Source: Diploscapter coronatus
Taxonomy: Eukaryota; Nematoda; Chromadorea; Rhabditida; Rhabditidae
Length of the DNA: 64,000 nt
NCBI GenBank assembly: GCA_964036155.1
Contig: OZ038422.1
Coordinates: 7,525,201 to 7,589,200 of the forward strand
Direction of reading: 5' to 3'
The notes beneath the pieces were generated by a model. The model was not told the DNA's origin and did no database searches. It saw only the letters and a program-made list of their open reading frames with translations. The first letter of the stretch is position 1. Every line of letters starts with the position of its first letter. A program made the translations under genes and the position numbers. Below are positions 1 to 12,543 of this stretch, piece by piece.

Positions 1-1265
1 AGTAACGGTCAGGAAACTCAAACTACTGGGTTTGGCAGCACCAACAACTTCGCTTCCAACAATGGAGTTCAGTCACAAGGGACGACTTCGCAAAGCAATA
101 ATGGATTTCCCGATCAATCGACCCAGCAACAGCCGCTGACTCAAGTCGATCAATCATTCGTCAATCAGATTCGCGATCTCTGGAATCAATACTTCGGAAA
201 CAATGCCCAGGAAAGTGGAAGCAGCACCCCCGCTCAATCGACAGCATCTCCATCTTCTGTCTTGAATAACGAACCACACAAGTTCTTGCCGAACCCAGCA
301 GCACTTGAAAACAATATGGTTATTCCAAGTTCGACCAATCAAAACTCCGCTTCAACTCAAGATAACTCTGCACAACGTGACTTTGTCTATGTCTATCCTG
401 ATGCAAGAAGTCTGCAAGATCCTAGGTTCTCTCTGAATCTATTAAGCGACCCATCGCGTCTGCCTCATTTTCTGCAAGAAGCCAATCCTGACCAAGTCTC
501 TGCGTATCTCGCCATCACTACAAACACAGATTTGACGAAATCAGAACGAAACAGACAGCTCAACGAATGGCTTCAGCGACAGGATCCCGATGTTCAGGTG
601 AAATTTTTATAATGTTACATATTCATAAAAATCATCAGTTATTTGAGAAGTTGTTTTTCAACGACATTATTAACTTTTGATTTGATAATATCCGAAGTCA
701 TAATTTTTTCTGAACCAGACATATCTCCTATAAAATGTTGGATAAAAATTTCATCCATAATTTAATAAAATTTTATGTGCAACTTATAATGATAAAGTAG
801 GGCAATTTGGACACCTTACAGTATTACAACTTTACATCATGGAGAACATTGAGTAAATAATCGTCCCTACCTTTGCTCTAACATATCCAATAGCCCCATA
901 CTATTTACTCACGCCGTAATGTTTATATTTTCAAAATGCAACGAATTCATTGCAAAACAAATATAAGTCATAATTTTAGACATCATTTCTGGCTGCCAAC
1001 TCTGCACAACAGCGCATTTTGGACGAAATGGACGCAGCTCAACAGCAAGCGGAGAGTAAACTGTCATTGGAAGCAAAACAAGTGGCTCAGCAAATCAGGG
1101 TAAATTGATAAAAATGCCATTCCGCTAATTACAGCTATACTTATTTAGGCGATACGATCGAACCAGAACATGACGGTGGCGGATGAAAATCGACTCATTA
1201 CCGAAATTCTTCAGGAAGTCCCAGAAAATATTAGAAAGGAACTTCAAGGATTTGTAAATCATTAG
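1..1265 (+). CDS. SXP/RAL-2 (DUF148) domain protein, 3' part only
   Basis: Three exons are visible: 1-597 (open from the window edge), 980-1099 and 1149-1265, ending in TAG. The 278 codons seen begin with a Gln/Ser/Asn/Thr-rich low-complexity region of about 100 residues. A helical domain follows with the SXP/RAL-2 pattern: an LTKSERNRQLNEWL-like helix, then FLAANSAQQRILDEMDAA, then a C-terminal helix containing EILQEVPENIRKELQGF. Proteins of this family are secreted nematode antigens or allergens of poorly known function that bind divalent cations in some cases. The start codon and any signal peptide lie outside the window. Introns are 382 and 49 bases with GT..TTTAG ends. The low-complexity N-terminal region is not typical of the short antigens, so this may be a longer, intestine- or cuticle-type member (inference). 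Confidence 0.85.
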
Positions 1266-1554
1266 AATTTTTAAAAATAATTTATTCTGATAGCTTATCT
1301 GTAAATTATGTTTGATTTTAAAATAAAGATTTAAAAGGTGCATTTTACATTTTTCTAACAATTAATTACTTTGTATATTAATAGTATGTAGATAATTAAA
1401 AGTATTGGTCATAGAAGACGACCAACTCTACCTGTATTTTGTGATGGATTAACTATTTCTGTTATATATTTTTTAAATTTGCTCTGAAATTACTATAAAA
1501 TAAATATTGGATTTGATTACAGAATTCTTGAAATAAAATATTTATTTCAATTGC
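1266..1554. other. AT-rich intergenic DNA
   Basis: Sequence between the SXP/RAL-2 stop and the kelch fragment. It is about 75% A+T and includes a short self-complementary run near 1528-1550 (GAAATAAAATATTTATTTC) that could serve as a polyadenylation region for either strand. I see no gene. Confidence 0.4.
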
Positions 1555-1995
1555 AATTTTCCCCCATCACTCATGGATGTCTTCGAGAATTGTCTGCATC
1601 ATGTGCATTGAAATTAAGTTATTATTTCACATTTTATTGAATCAAATTTCTATGAAACCTGAGATTATTATAATCAAGTTCTATTTTATGTTAACTTTTC
1701 CGACTTCACGCCATTCATTCGTTTGTGGATCGTATTCCTCGATTGAATCACACAAATTTACATAGAAAATTTTTTGAAATCTAAGTTAACAAATATTTCG
1801 TATAAAGATGTGCAAAAGCTCAACTCACCCTCCGATTGCATACAATTTTCCATTCGCAGCAACAAGCGAATGATGATATCTTGCATAATTCATATCAGCG
1901 ATTCGAGAAGTTCGACTGTCAACTGGAGCTGAGGGGTCGAAACACAGACAGGATTTGAATACATCAGCACCACTAAATATATAATGATACATTAA
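1555..1995 (-). pseudogene. Truncated kelch fragment (last two exons)
   Basis: On the minus strand this encodes the last two exons of the F-box/kelch gene found at 12.5-13.9 kb, with the same short intron between them (GTGAGTTGAGC ... TTAACTTAG). The protein reads through SAPVDSRTSRIADMNY, GKLYAIGG and EEYDPQTNEWREV, then stops. Everything upstream of the penultimate exon is missing, so it cannot make a kelch propeller. Its 3' flank matches that of the copy at 9.4 kb, so the duplicated unit included the 3' UTR. It is a dead fragment or an exon reservoir. Both exons are still open, so the truncation is recent or the region is repaired by conversion. Confidence 0.8.
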
Positions 1996-2276
1996 CGAAC
2001 ATAAAAATTTACTTTATTCTGTGTAGTTATTATTTCATATGGTACATAAGAACTGTAGAATTTTGCAACCCATTCGACTGAACAGGACTATGAATTGAAC
2101 AAGCATAAACTAAATTATTACGAATCGTTTCCAAATCTTTTACTTAGCTTTTAATTTAGTTTCTTATAATGAAAAAATTTTATGCGAATTATTGATATTT
2201 CAGGATAATTCAATCAATGGTATTTCAATTCATTTCTGAAATTATCACTTCCATTTTAATAATAAATTATTTATCT

Positions 2277-2624
2277 TCAAGCCTCTAAAATATTTGCGAC
2301 AATCGCAGCTCCATGAGCTACCGCCTCGTCGGGATTTAGGTCAAATTTTAATTTTGTAGAACCAAATTTATGCGACAAAAGTTCTTGAATTTTTGGAATT
2401 CGAGTTGATCCTCCAACTAAGATCTGTAACGAAGGAAACTTTATTTGATGATCGAGCATAAAATTCAGAATCACCACATGACCTAACTGCTTTGCTGACA
2501 TCTGCGTAGTATTTAACCCTTTATCAACTAATTTCATCGATTTGTTGGATATTTTATTGCATAGTTCGTTAAGTTTAACCTTGGTTAGTTCTACATTTAC
2601 TTCTCGTTCATCGTTTATATCCAT
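2277..2624 (-). pseudogene. HSP70 ATPase-domain fragment
   Basis: The minus strand encodes part of the HSP70 nucleotide-binding domain: a [13 protein letters not shown] helix, then [16 protein letters not shown], then [19 protein letters not shown], followed at once by TGA. Read straight through, the frame carries a 17-residue insertion before ILVGG. Removing a 51-base GT..TACAG segment (phase 0) restores the usual [13 protein letters not shown] join, so a genuine intron was kept, which argues against a processed copy. The N-terminal lobe and the whole substrate-binding domain are absent. A TTTTAG acceptor sits right before the first codon, but no upstream HSP70 exon was recognised. Most likely a decayed fragment of a duplicated HSP70-like gene. 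Confidence 0.75.
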
Positions 2625-2960
2625 CTAAAATTAATTTGCCTATAATATTATTCAGCTCAATATGCAAATAAGTCAAAAGATTCTTGCATGGATATCGTAT
2701 GATTCGATTTCGAATGAAAGTATCAAATAATCGCGTTTGAACAACACGCTATCACTAGAAAATGATCAGATGAAGAGTAAATCATCACTTAAAAAAAGAG
2801 CAAAGGAAATGAATAAAATCGGAGCAATGTTTTTGATATCCGAGTAGCATTGTGCTAGATTGCAAATTGTAATTTTTTTAATAATAATCTTAGAAAATGT
2901 TGTTATCCATTTTTTCTAGCACAATCGTCATCAATATGCATCCAGATACGAGTATTTATC

Positions 2961-5900
2961 TCAAGTAATCTCTCTAAATAACTTATCTTTTCCTTCCTTT
3001 TCTTTTTCTCTTTTTCGTTCTCTAATCCTCATCCGAGCTTCCCTCCGTGCTTTTCTTTTTCTCTTTCTTTGATCTTCATCTGAGCTTTCTCCCGTGTAGT
3101 CTTCTGAATCATCCAGCACGTTGTTCTCTTTTTCATCCTCGTCCTCTGTGTCTTCGTATTTTACTGGCTCGTACGGTCGCTCCTCCTTCACTTCTAACTG
3201 AAACAACGAATTAGTCATTTCACTCCATTCATGAATGGAACATATCATACAATTTCGCATATCTGATACCAAAATATCGAATCACGTTTGAAAAAGATGG
3301 TATGAAGAAAAAACCATAGAAATTTTTAAATTTTAATGCTATTGAAAAAAAAAACAGTAGGAATAGATATGAAATTCTAAAAATTAGAGATTAAAACATT
3401 AACGAAAACACTATTTATCAGACTTTTTTTTTCAAAATTTAACATTACGTTTTCAGGAGAAAAATTAGAAGTACCTTGATATCAGTAGTGAAATCGGCAT
3501 CCATGTAGGAGTCGGATTTAACGCTCAATGCGAAAGTGTAGAAACCTTTGATGCCTGGGGCTGCGAAACGAAGTTCCGTCTGAAAGTTCATGTATTAGAG
3601 AAGTTGGATGATTCATTTTCATTTGAAATTCACTATTAATGAATGACTTACAGTAGTTTCATCAGTGAGCGTCCTGCAGGGAATGACAGGGCAGACCAAT
3701 TTGCGCACCTTCTCCTTCTTATCCATATATGTCAGTAGAATCCACCTGAAAATTGCAAATTTTATCTTTCCTTTGAAAAAAAGAAAATAATATTGTATTT
3801 TGAAAAGAAAGATACTCGACTCTTAGAGATAACTTCGATGTTAAAATGGTAAGAACTAACAGCATTCCTCAGCATGAATTCTACGGAATATCATGCCCAA
3901 CTATATTTGCATCTTGAAAATATTCGATTTTAAAGAACTACAGAAGCAACGACAAATATAGCATACCACCATTCGTATTTTTCGAGCGGATAGTAGGGCG
4001 AATGAACTGGATGAGTCTGCTTCGATTTCGTCTCGAAATTAACCTAAAAAAATCAAGAGTAACTTATTATATCTATATATTATTTGACTAAAATTCCGGA
4101 CCTTCTTTCTGTGGGCCTCTCCCCAATCTTCTTCGTCATTCCTTTCTTTCTCAGGTTGGTCCAGAATAATCTCAGAATCCGAACCAGTAATCGAGCCCTG
4201 AATTAAAAAAAAAATAACAATTCGAATAAATGTAAGCTTATTTGCTGTAGTTTCGAAGTGAATAATTTCAATCATGAAAACTTCTAGATTTCAGGAAAAA
4301 TGTAAATGATCCAATAAGAAATTATTTCCTGCGTTTGCTTAGTTTTCTTTATCAATATTCATTCAATATTTTATTTAAAAAAAAAAAAAAGTTTACCTCT
4401 TCATCGCTGTCACCTGTTTCATTAGGAGTGCCATTTTCTCGTTCCTTCTTTTTCTTCTTCTCCTTCTTAATATCAGCTTCTTCGGGCGAAGATGGGGAGG
4501 ATGCCTGTTGAAGTTTCGGATTCTGAATTAAATAATGCTCACTTTTCAGGAAATGATAATTTCAACCTTGTTCTGCTGCTGCTGTTGTTGCTGTTTGTTG
4601 CCCTTCTTCTTGGCCCCGCCTCCTTTCTTCTTCTGTGGCGCCTTTTCCCATGGCTTTCTCTTTGGCTGCAAATATCAAAATCAGAAAATGCAAAGATACA
4701 GTGATGAGCAAAAGTATCGGGTATCCCAATTTCATAGTCGACTTCATACGATCCTTTCTGATGACACAAATATAGATGAGTTTGTAGACCTATTTGTCCA
4801 TAGAAATCATGAACGTATGAGAGTTTCACACTATATTGATTTCATATTTGGAATGCTTTAATTGTGTGGAAATCTCGTAAAATAAGGTTAACCGAATACT
4901 TTGCCCGCCATTATATGTTTCTTACCTTATTCTCCTTCTGTTCGTCCTCATTCTTGTCCTTGCCCTCTCCCTCTTCGTCACTGTCCTCACTCATCTGCTC
5001 TCCATCGCTACCCTTTCCATTTCCTTCCTGACTGTGTTCATCCAGCTTCAATCTCTGGTCCAATCCAGCAACCTGGAATATCACCATTTTGAACAATTAA
5101 ATCAAATATGAATTTGAGTGTATAATTTTGTCACAAATTTAGTCTAAAGACGGAGAGAAAATGTCAAATATTCGGAATAAGCCAATAATTTTTATTTTGA
5201 AAGTAAGATTTTCACGAATTATTATCCATTCTTATAAATAATATATGATGCTTTAGAAAGCAAATTGTAGAATTTCCTCTGAAAATAAACAGTATTCAAA
5301 ACTCACAACAGGGTCCATAAGTGTCTTTCTCTTGAGGTTGACCTTGAGAGTAACATAGCAGCCTGCAGTCACTTCGTGCGCATCGTCTTCCCCTTCCACT
5401 GCAACTCATCTATCTATTCATTCAACTGATTCCCTCCTCACCAATGACATTCGCGAAGATCTCGATTCTGGGCATAGTGGCCAACACAAGCAACACATCT
5501 CTGTACTCCTCGTCTGTTAGGGTCTTCAGCAGAGCACGACGCTTGTCGTCCTGCATCGAGGCTAGATCTGCACACGTGTGGATACGATTCTGGAAAAAAA
5601 ACTATTTTCTTTGAAATAAATGTATTTCAGAGATGTGCGAAATTAAATTCACTATAGGAATTCATGGAAATAAAATTCGATATTTTGCAATGAGATGTCA
5701 TCTCATTCATTACCTTTCACGAAACCAAATAAATCCATATGCAACTCGCAAAAGAAGAGATCATTTTTGCTTCATCTTCTCATTTCTTTCTTTAAAAATG
5801 CTTGAATAGTCCTTTTCAATATGAAATAACAATATTTACGAAGCCCTCTTCAACAAGCCATAAAATCTACCAACCTTCCTGCAATGTGTCAGATTGTGCT

Positions 5901-8900
5901 CAGTGATGTGTGGCAGTTGCAACAGAGGGCTGTTCTTGGGCCACAAGGCCTGCACGAACATCGGCTGCAGACGAATTAGTTTCTCAAATGTTTCTGGCGG
6001 GATTTTTATCTAAAATCCGAAGAAAAATTAAATTCACGCATGAAGTATGAAAAACGTACGGGACGATGGAAGGAGAAAGCGAGTGAGTGAGAACAGGTCA
6101 GCATCTCCTCGACTAGACAGATCACTCGGGTCAATATGTATCTAGAAACGAGGGTTTAGAAATGTAGATATTCATTCAAGATTGGAAAAGAAAACTAGTT
6201 AAAATACCTCTGATCCTCTTCCAAACCGGCACTTTCGAGCGGAATCCTAGTGAGATAAGCATGAATGAGGATGCGCGCCTTGACTGCGTAGGACATGCTC
6301 AAGGGATGCTGTAGACTCTTCGTTGTCACCTTCGGGAGTGATTTCATTAGTCTAAAAATTGAACGTGTGGAAATTAGAAGAATTTTCAGAGCTATGAACA
6401 AAAATAAGCCAAAAGTAGGGCTAACAATTTCACTCTTTCGAAAGTTAAATCCTTCAAAAATTTCTGTTGAATTATGAGCAATAAAATCCAGGAAAGTCTT
6501 CTTATATCTTTTTTAATTCAGAGATTCCCCTTTACCGTTCAAATTAGCATGAATTTGCGATTTTCTAGCAAAGTACCTAGGAAGATCGAGATCGTCAGTC
6601 TCCCTCTCGATGATATCATTGTTGTAGTGCTTGCAGAACTCTAATGCTCCACTCAAAATTATTAACATTCCTGAAGAATTGATTGAATTGTTTTGAGTAC
6701 ATCAAGAATTCCTCACGATTGATCTCCATTCTGGGTGTCATGTTGATGAAGCAGCTGAAGACATTAGTAGTGATGGACAGCACATTGTCCATCCTGTACT
6801 TCAGTAAGTTGTACCACCAAGCTCCCTAAAAAGATTTTTGATTTGAAAAATTGAGTATTGAAAGTTGCTACGAATGTATAAAAACGATAAAAATGAATCG
6901 TTTTAGACTTGAAAACAATCAAAGGTTTGCAATATTCGGCAAGATGCGCAGAGTCAAATTTGATCAATATCTTTAACAAGTACAAAAGGTCTTTAAGCAC
7001 TTTTGAAAATATGAAGTTAAAAAATTTAATAAAATGATTAGAAATAGCAATGAATAACTAACCACAACGATAGGGAGAATGATGAGGAGGATGAATCCAT
7101 AGAGGGCGAGCACCGGCGTACCGTACTTCTCGCTAACAAGCCATTTTGGCAAGGCTATGCCGAATGTCTTCGCTGAAAAAGAAGATGATAAGCCAGATCA
7201 GGGAAAACACGGAATAACCTTGTGGGCCATCTGGATTTCCATACAATTCCCAATTCTTTCGAGCTTCCTCCTCTGTCAGAGCCTAAATGAATTGTATTTT
7301 CAAAATGAAAACATAAATATGGATAGGTCTACATAGAAGTTCGGATTTTTGATAAAAAATAAAATTTGCAAAATAATATACTGACATATAATAAAGCGGA
7401 ATAAAAAATCGTTCTCACGAACGAGAATTAGTTTTGATTTCATGAAACATCAAATGTATAAAAAAAAAAATCACAAATTAGAAATGATTCCAACCTGATA
7501 AGCCTTGGCGATTTGATCGAATCTGACAGGATCTCCGCCTCTGTCTGGATGGTGAACTTTGGATAATTCATGATATGCCTTCTTCGCTTCTGATGTCGAT
7601 GCTCCCTGAAATTGTGAATAATTTGAAAAGAGAACGAAACTTGATTCTGACGGAATGGCAAGATATTTATTTACAGTACAAAATTTCTATTCTCTAATTT
7701 ATGTCAAACTATTCGTTCAGTTATTCCGTCATTTTTAAAATATCATGAATGAATACAAACCTGATCCAATCCCAGTACAGTGTACGGATTGTACTCTTCA
7801 TGTTTCACTTCGATTTCTGTCATCTTCTTGACGAGAAACGCGAAAATGATCCATGCAAGTGTGAGACCCTGAAATAAAGCTCATATTTGACGAATTTTGA
7901 TGAGTTGAATTGCAGAGATCCGCTGCCTTAAAAATAAAAGCACAACTCGAACTTTCTGCAATTTAGTGACAGCTTTCATATTGAAAACCGCGATTTCAGA
8001 AAGAAATGGCATGAACCTGGCTAGATTTATTACCGATTTTATCTAATCTTTATAAATCTCTCCATTTATCAATTATCAAACCGCAAATTTCACCATTTAC
8101 CACATAAATTGCAATTTTCTTTGTCCTTTTCCAAGGTTTGCTGGCCTCTTTTCTCTGTCTTTTCTCTTTACAGCCGTGACACTGACATTCGCCCAGAGTT
8201 ACTTTTTTCACTTCTGAAAATTGATATTCGATACATTGAATTGCCTTTGTTATAAAGCTATAATGTTTTCCATATTGATTTGCGGACTAAAAAAGTGATG
8301 GAAAGACTAGTTCCCTATGTGATATGCAGTACCGTGCAAAAGTAATGAATATTTTTGAAAAGTGGCCAATTAACCAGTTAAATCTAGGGTAATTAAGTGT
8401 TGAGAATTTATTTCGGAAGTAATTGCTCTTGGTCTAATCATTTTCAAGTTTCAGCACAACCCTAGGCGAGATAAAAAGTTATGATTTTGTTCGTAGAGCT
8501 TCCTTAACTATGGAAAATGATCTATTTTATCGAAAATTTATTAATTCATCTATTGGATCATCTCTAATTTTTTTATATTCGTTTTCTTGAACAAATTTTA
8601 ATATGAAATAGCCAGTTTTTATCAGAGAATAAGATTCAGCTATTGTTTTCTGCTAACTTTTCGCTGTTGATGCACGTCTTCAGATTTTACGAAGTATGCG
8701 CGTCAAAATAACCCATTTTTCATAGTTAAGGAAGCTCTACGAACAAAATCATAACTTTTTATCTCGCTTAGGATTTTGCTGAAACTTAGGAGTTATTAGA
8801 CCAAGGAAAATCACTTTCCAAATAAATTTTCAGCACTTAATTACCCAGATTTAACTGGTTAATTGGCCACTTTTCAAAAATATCCATTACTTTTGCACGG

Positions 8901-9058
8901 CACTGTATAAAGTTCAAGAAAAATCATGTTTGACTTGTACCTTCTCCAGTGGGGAAGAAATAGTAAGTGATGGGGAGAAGGACGAGAGCATAGAACGCTA
9001 CGAGCACGTAGTAGAACGTGTTTCCCACCTCATCGTACTCGAATGAGGGTCGAGCCAT
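2961..9058 (-). CDS. sec-63: Translocation protein SEC63 homologue
   Basis: Twenty-one exons encode 802 residues (human about 760). Exons, descending: 8941-9058, 8101-8213, 7761-7868, 7495-7605, 7219-7282, 7063-7172, 6717-6825, 6577-6670, 6208-6351, 6060-6141, 5875-6009, 5442-5589, 5307-5398, 4926-5072, 4567-4665, 4397-4522, 4102-4197, 3967-4043, 3652-3745, 3475-3579, 2961-3197. It begins MARPSFEYDEVGNTFYYVL with a first membrane segment near residues 15-33, a second near 75-95 and a third near 188-208. Between the second and third is a lumenal J domain with the HPD motif (KVHHPDRGG). The Sec63/Brl region follows, split by a Lys/Glu/Gln-rich insert, and the protein ends in a long acidic, then basic tail. 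Sec63 sits in the ER membrane and recruits BiP to the Sec61 channel for post-translational import. Intron 1 (727 bases) holds a MITE. Confidence 0.96.
8327..8905. mobile_element. Mariner/Tc1-like MITE in sec-63 intron 1
   Basis: A 579-base element with inverted arms of about 190 bases: 8327-8518 and 8720-8905. The arms begin CAGTACCGTGCAAAAGTAATG and, on the other strand, CAGTGCCGTGCAAAAGTAATG, and stay about 85% alike through the arm. TA lies beside the right end and one base from the left end, fitting TA target duplication. The CAGT(G/A)CCGTGCAAAAGT end resembles Tc1/mariner termini. No transposase is present in the 200-base core, so it is non-autonomous. The age implied by arm divergence is moderate. 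Confidence 0.8.
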
Positions 9059-9063
9059 TCAGC

Positions 9064-9429
9064 TGAAAAACACAAATTCGCTCCTAAAAATAATAACGCG
9101 AAAAACAGCTAAACGAATTGCTAGAGAATAAACTGACAAAATGCGAGAAAAGATTAATGATAATTTGGAGCAAAAGAGCAAGCTTTTACGTTTAACGAAC
9201 ATTGATAAGAGAATAATGATATCAAATATGCTTCGAGAAAAATCTCATCATAAAATGAATAATTTTGACAAACGATTAGGAATAAACAAACGAAAGGATT
9301 TTTAATTTATTGAACAATAATCTGTTCAATTGCTAATGCCATCCAAAATATCATTGCTCACTCAAATGCAGCATGCTCAGGAGGAAGAGAGTAAGAAGTT
9401 TTAATAAATATTAAAATAAATATTTGAGT
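9064..9429. promoter_or_regulatory. Upstream region of sec-63
   Basis: AT-rich sequence between the sec-63 start codon and the kelch pseudogene. It must contain the sec-63 promoter because no other gene intervenes. TTTCAG lies immediately 5' of the ATG (on the minus strand, TTTCAGCTGAATGG), which could act as a trans-splice acceptor for a spliced leader, as is common in nematodes. No other element is recognisable. Confidence 0.4.
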
Positions 9430-10330
9430 TACAATCATCCCTCATCACTCTTGGATGCCTTCGAGAATTGTCTGTATCATGTGCATTGAAATTAAGTTAT
9501 TATTTCACATTTTATTGAATAAAATTTCTATATGAAACCTGAGATTATTATAACCAAGTTTTATTCTATGTTAATTTCTCCGACTTCACGCCATTCATTC
9601 GTTTGTGGATCGTATTCTTCGATTGAATTGCAGAAAATTGCATACAGCTTTTGAAATCTAAGTTAACAAATATTTCGTATAAAGATGTGCAAAATATCAG
9701 CTCACCCTCCGATTGCATACAATTTCTCGTTAGCGACAATGAGCGAGTGATTCTCTTTTATAATTCATATCAGCGATTCGAGAAGTTCGACTGTCAACTG
9801 GAGCTGAGGGGTCGAAACACAGACAGGATTTGAATACATCAGCACCACTAAATATATAATGATAGATTATTTATCGTACAAAATTAACGACCTCGCTCCT
9901 CCTCCAGTGATGTAAATTCTTCCATTCAGTGATGCAATTCCGAAAGAATCTCGTCTTTCTGGAATCTCTCCCATTTCAATCCATTCCCGTTCATCGTCCG
10001 ATAATCGGTATATCATGATATTACTATCCCATCCATCAATAACTGAATATCCATAATTACAATAATGAATATGCTATAGTGTGACCGTATAAAGTGTTAT
10101 CGCATGTTATTGTTTGAACAAATTGAATTGTAAGAGGAAGCGCAGGTCCTGATTGCCATATTCCATCTATTAAAATCTGAATAAACTATTTCATGGACTT
10201 TCACTCGATCTTCTCACGTCAACTCGATTCGTCTTATCTGTTTTAGAATCATTTCCACACAAATAATACAATTTTTTGAAATAAATGACAGATGCATACT
10301 CACGTCATTCAGGAGGATCTAGACCTGCAA
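9430..10330 (-). pseudogene. Inverted, broken copy of the F-box/kelch gene
   Basis: The minus strand matches exons 4-8 of the gene at 12544-13880, introns included, but lacks the F-box exons. Two lesions disable it. The exon 4 equivalent has TGA where the gene has TGG (CCTGAATGACG against CCTGAATGGCG). The exon 7 equivalent lacks two bases (AAAAGAGAATC against AAAAGAGAGAATC). It keeps the original 3' end, EYDPQTNEWREVGEINIE then stop, and a 3' flank shared with the 1.6 kb fragment. The 375 or so bases at about 9845-10220 look identical to the gene, while the exon beyond differs by roughly 15%. That sharp step suggests gene conversion. Confidence 0.88.
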
Positions 10331-12543
10331 AATTATTTGAATCGATCATCCATGGGTTTGTTGAGCAGACCTCTTGAAATTTGTGAATTATTCAAGTCAT
10401 ATATTTCAAACGATTTCATTCGCCAATGATTTTCCCTCTTTCATCCATTCACATTATAAACAGCCGACGATAGTACTATGGAAAGCTTCGATCACTTGCA
10501 TGTCCTTCTTGTGTTAAGTTGGGTGATTTGTCAAATTAAACTTATTCCAATAATGAGGATTGAGTATAAATTGGCTAAGATTCGTCTTTAATTTGATCGC
10601 TTATTGGAAACGGTTTGTACAGGCGGGGATATAGGATGTTTGGCTGGGTTGTGTAAGGATGCCTTAGTTGTAGTTCTCTACCGGTAACTCGTACTGCACG
10701 AATATTAAGAATCCTTTATTGACTAGCCTTGGCTCAATACATTGATATCAAGCGCAAAAGTAGAGAACGATAAGGTGAGGGTAAAACTGTGAAGGAACAA
10801 AGTAACAACGAAGTGGACGTGTTTATAGGCGCGAGTTGCGCCTAGAAAGTGACTCCGCTCTTTAAGGTTCGGACAAACTAATTATAAGGATGGTTCTAGA
10901 GATGACTTTCCAGCCATAAGTGATAATAACAAGTATGATTCATCAAAGTGAACAAGTCGTTGACGACACAATTCGAAAGTCTTCGCAAACGTTCTTATCT
11001 GTGCCTTGAAGAAGTTATGCTCATGATACTTCCAAAGATTCCTCATTTCATTAATAGTCGATGAAGCAAATGTATGATGAAAGCGTATTGATAGGGAATA
11101 ATTTAGACCTTAGTCAGTTATAATCTTAAAATTATAGAAAAAAAACAGCTATAAAATGACTCTCATAGTCTATAGCATTTCTTATGGGCACAAATGATAG
11201 AGCTATTGAATATTGATATGGTAAAATAAATGCTATCAAAATGGAATAAAGGAAGACTACTTATCAGTTTTGAAGAAAAATTCGTATAAATTGAAACGAA
11301 ACTGACTGATTGATCGTGACCGTCTTCATTTTCCTGGAGACCCATTTCGCATTTATTTTATTATATTATTACATAATTCGTTTTATCCATACTTAGGAAC
11401 ATAGAATTTTGCGGCAACATCGAAAAAGCACTATCTATATTTCGAAAAAAAAAACAGACACCTAAACTCTGGCGCAAAAAGTTACTATGACAGCACGGTA
11501 ACATGAATCCCGTTTCTGTCCGGTTGCTTTTTCGAGTGCCATCGGATGGACTATTTTTGTCCATGCGAAATTGATTTGAGCCATAGTCATTGAATTTGAA
11601 GATTTATTTCATCTCGGGAAATGGGGAAAAATAACAGAGCAGCCGTGTTCTGCCCTATCCGATCGAAAGAGCAAAGTTTAAGACACGGTAGAGTATTATA
11701 TCCTTCTTCTATCGAGGGATTGCAGAGAAAGAGAGGGAACAAAAACACAGACCAGATGGGCAATATGGGAAGACGCTGAGTCAGGTAAATTGCGAAAGCT
11801 TCCCGATCAGCGAATAGATTCAAACTATCAACAGCAAAAATTTAACAAAAAGCCGAAGAAAATTCAGTGCGATAAGAACAGTTACGGACGTCTATAAAAT
11901 AGCAGTTTCGAGTTGAAAATATGGGCCCGGAGCTTCTAATATTTGTAGGATTATTCACCACATTGAATAGCATTATTATATAATTTTTCTGGAAAACTTC
12001 ACCCATTACACAATACACACGGCTACGATAATCACTTTTTGGCTGGTGCAAAAAGTTACGGACGATTCAGTTCATCAACTGATATATTCCCTATAACTGA
12101 AGCAACTCGACTCAAAATTGTTGAAGTATATATCCATAGAATATCCACCAATTTTCAGCGCGGATTCGAGTTATAATACGAAATTTACGATTTTTTTCCG
12201 ACATCGAGTCTGTGAAAAATTTTGGCTACAGTAATCGACTTTCGAAAAGCAAACCACATCATGATGATCAGCGTAAAAATTTGAACAAGATATATGAAAA
12301 CCAGCCCGATTTGCGGACCCCCTATTTATATCGACTTTGGTCCTTATTGACATTCATTCTTTAGGAATCGATTTGTAGTTTGATAAAATTGTGAGGCATC
12401 AATTTAGTAGTTTCATTCTCCGTTCCTCAGTGATCAATTCCAAACTCATTAATTGTAGACTTTCTCGCTCAATCAATACTCTTTTACTATTTATTTTCAT
12501 TTTGAAATAGTACTATGGTGATTGTTCAGGTCTCTTAACAAAG
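10331..12543. other. Gene-free spacer between kelch inverted copies
   Basis: No coding exon could be supported here. It contains a moderately GC-rich block at about 10570-10900 with a perfect 7-base stem and 5-base loop at 10826-10844 (TAGGCGC/GCGCCTA), and at about 11535-11700 one arm of an inverted repeat whose partner is at about 14085-14240. The last few hundred bases must include the promoter of the F-box/kelch gene. Open frames here lack family features and splice support. Confidence 0.4.
11535..11700. repeat. Inverted-repeat arm A (partner 14085-14240)
   Basis: The text GAAATTGATTTGAGCCATAG near 11570 recurs on the other strand near 14220. Similarity of about 80% continues over some 150 bases, including GCCGTGTTCTGCC and GACACGGTAG. 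The pair brackets the F-box/kelch gene. Neither arm encodes a recognised protein. They may be the ends of an old mobile element or a duplicated promoter segment. Confidence 0.6.

Noticed and set aside
4535..4861. Open frame with a run of cysteines
   Set aside because: It is the complement of the Gln/Lys-rich exon 15 of sec-63 (CAG repeats read backwards).
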